Assembly: GCA_001464935.1 (NCBI GenBank)
Contig: LNEL01000056.1
Location: forward strand, 155,114-219,113
DNA from: Gammaproteobacteria bacterium Ga0077536
GTDB taxonomy: Bacteria; Pseudomonadota; Gammaproteobacteria; Ga0077536
Length of the DNA: 64,000 nucleotides
Reading direction: 5' to 3'
In this document: one piece after another, positions 62,968-64,000 of the stretch
How positions within the stretch are numbered: position 1 is the stretch's first letter
How the letters are laid out: every line of letters begins with the position of its first letter
Program-made: the position numbers and the translations under genes
Notes under the pieces: generated by a model
Databases searched by the model: none
Told to the model about the DNA's origin: nothing
The model's input: the letters and a program-made list of their open reading frames with translations, nothing else

Positions 62968-63591
62968 GTGGGATTCTCCGTGCTGTATTCAAACCAGACG
63001 CTACTGTCTGCGCATCGCTGTTCCCGGTCTGTGCGTTTGCACACCCGGGATGGGCCTGGCACGAACGCGGCAGCGAGGGGGTGGCTTTCGATTCAGGAGC
63101 GGCGTTGCCGTCATGCAGTGGCTGCCGGCCGTTCTGCCGCGTCATTGCATGCAGTGATTTTTTTTGGTGGCCGTTGCGCGTTCGAGGCCTTGCGCCAGAC
63201 AAATGGCTCTATCTGATGTCGGTCATGCAGCCGTGACGTGTGGTACTGGCAGACCGCCGTGTAGGCATCGAGGTCGTGACGCGCGTCCGTCAGCGTGCAG
63301 TCGCGGGAAGTTCGCAATGGATGTGTGTCGATAAAGGTCCGGCCGCTGCCCGTCGTCAGCGCGATGTCGGAAATCATTCAGACTCGGCAGCGCTTGCGAC
63401 TCGGGGACGCCAGGGTCATGCGCCAACCAGCGAGGACGCGGCGTCCACGCACTCCGGCGGCGAACGAAGCGCGCGCGTCGCGAACGACGACGAAGTCAGC
63501 GGTGCGGCCGGACCGGGCGGGTGCCGAGGATTCAGGTGATCGGTCGGTGCGCCCGGCGGGGAGCATTCGCCTGTGTGTCGACGTACGCTGC
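62968..63591. other. Intergenic region without a visible gene
   Basis: 624 bp before the tandem repeats. A run of eight T at about 63158-63166 is the only striking feature. Short open frames on both strands show no domains. From about 63565 the sequence begins to resemble the start of the repeat units, so a broken unit may precede them. Confidence 0.45.
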
Positions 63592-63754
63592 GGACCCGCC
63601 AACAAGAAGCCGGCTTGTCGTTTCCGTTGGGCTTGGAGGAGCGCCCGGCAGGATGGATTCGCGTGCGCTTGGGCGCACGCTCACCCCTGCGGGGCGCGCT
63701 GCGCGCGTCCAATCTCGCTGCGCGAGATTGTCGAACGAGAGATTCGAAGCTGAC
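63592..63754 (+). repeat. Tandem structured repeat, unit 1 (family C)
   Basis: From GGACCCGCCAACAAGAAGCC. Contains an AAGCCGGCTT hairpin, GGAGGAGCGCCCGGCAGGAT, a hairpin GCGTGCGC-TTGG-GCGCACGC, CCCC-TG-CGGGG, GCGCGCTGCGCGC, and a terminal hairpin AATCTCGC-TGC-GCGAGATT at 63711-63729. The segment from GGAGGAG to GCGCGTCC matches unit 2 at a distance of 175 bp with only a few changes. Confidence 0.85.
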
Positions 63755-63915
63755 GGACCCACCAAATCAAAAAGCCGGCTCAAGGCCGGTTCGTCATGTC
63801 CGTCGGCCTGGAGGAGCGCCCGGCAGGATGGACTCGCGTGCGCTTGGGTGCACGCTCGCCCCTGCGGGGCGCGCTGCGCGCGTCCCGGTTCGCTGCGCGA
63901 ACGGGTTCTACCCTG
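63755..63915 (+). repeat. Tandem structured repeat, unit 2 (family C)
   Basis: From GGACCCACCAAATCAAAAAG. Same hairpins as unit 1: GCCGGC-tcaa-GGCCGG, GCGTGCGC-TTGG-GTGCACGC (one G-C pair became G-T), CCCC-TG-CGGGG, GCGCGCTGCGCGC. The last hairpin is CGGTTCGC-TGC-GCGAACGG, a different sequence with the same pairing. After it the sequence to base 64000 shows no gene. Confidence 0.85.
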
Positions 63916-64000
63916 TAATCACGGACGGTTTAGAAAGAGCTGACACCTTCTGATCCTGCTTGGCGACTCTACGTCGCATTCTCGGATTATGGAATCGCTC

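Noticed and set aside
63592..63915. CRISPR array or tRNA genes at the tandem repeats
   Set aside because: Only two long units with hairpins and no spacers; no cloverleaf or TPsiC-arm sequence can be formed.

Overview
The window is GC-rich (roughly two thirds G+C by eye), densely packed proteobacterial chromosome. Its gene set fits a free-living, motile, aerobic gammaproteobacterium (or a close betaproteobacterial relative) with a degradative lifestyle: a complete chemotaxis operon with CheD, RND efflux, two Baeyer-Villiger-type monooxygenases, several acyl-CoA enzymes and PEP-CTERM-like surface proteins. I see no rRNA, tRNA, CRISPR array, phage or complete insertion sequence. Genus-level placement is not supported by what can be read here.

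Layout. (1) 3-1250: the 3' part of a glutamine synthetase. (2) 10207-1316, minus strand: one chemotaxis operon in the order mcp, cheY, STAS, cheA, mcp, cheW, cheR, cheD, cheB, behind a good FliA-type promoter at 10275-10301. (3) 13245-10432, minus: a CaiB-type CoA-transferase, a thiol-dioxygenase-type cupin and an enoyl-CoA hydratase, translationally coupled, then a small secreted protein. (4) 13385-21062, plus: a hybrid histidine kinase, the fluoride channel CrcB, and a KaiC-KaiB pair followed by a PAS-GGDEF protein. (5) 21374-29891: a two-component system, a secreted protein of unknown function and a CusA-type RND efflux operon; the secreted protein gene and the efflux operon share a conserved 33-bp promoter/operator. 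(6) 30052-36680: an acyl-CoA ligase, a MaoC-like dehydratase, an M48 lipoprotein protease, a PLPA-CTERM secreted protein, an AraC regulator and a PepSY protein. (7) 36731-48941: a cupin, a membrane Zn-peptidase, BVMO 1, a second PLPA-CTERM protein, a nitroreductase, SurE, a TrmH-family RNA methyltransferase, a frameshifted FAD oxidoreductase, RlmE and two acyl-CoA-dehydrogenase-fold enzymes. (8) 49488-57888: a SRPBCC protein with a molybdenum hydroxylase (large, FAD and 2Fe-2S subunits), a cupin, BVMO 2 and a lipocalin-like protein, probably part of a catabolic cluster. (9) 58591-62967: a DAO-type oxidoreductase, a phospholipase-D/cardiolipin-synthase-like protein and two stress/envelope proteins. 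(10) The last kilobase has no gene I can support but carries two tandem copies of a structured ~165-bp repeat.

Repeats are a notable part of the window: inverted pairs of a REP-like 22-mer (34.8 and 53.9 kb, with a decayed single at 21.1 kb), a ~110-135-bp element with GTGAAAGTG-type inverted ends (21.2, 54.1 and 58.1 kb), and the 63.6-63.9 kb tandem units whose terminal hairpin changes sequence but keeps its pairing.

The most interesting systems are the KaiC-KaiB module wired to a diguanylate cyclase, the shared promoter element linking an uncharacterised secreted protein to the RND operon, and a cytosolic chemoreceptor ending in an F-x-x-F pentapeptide next to a CheR with the matching loop.
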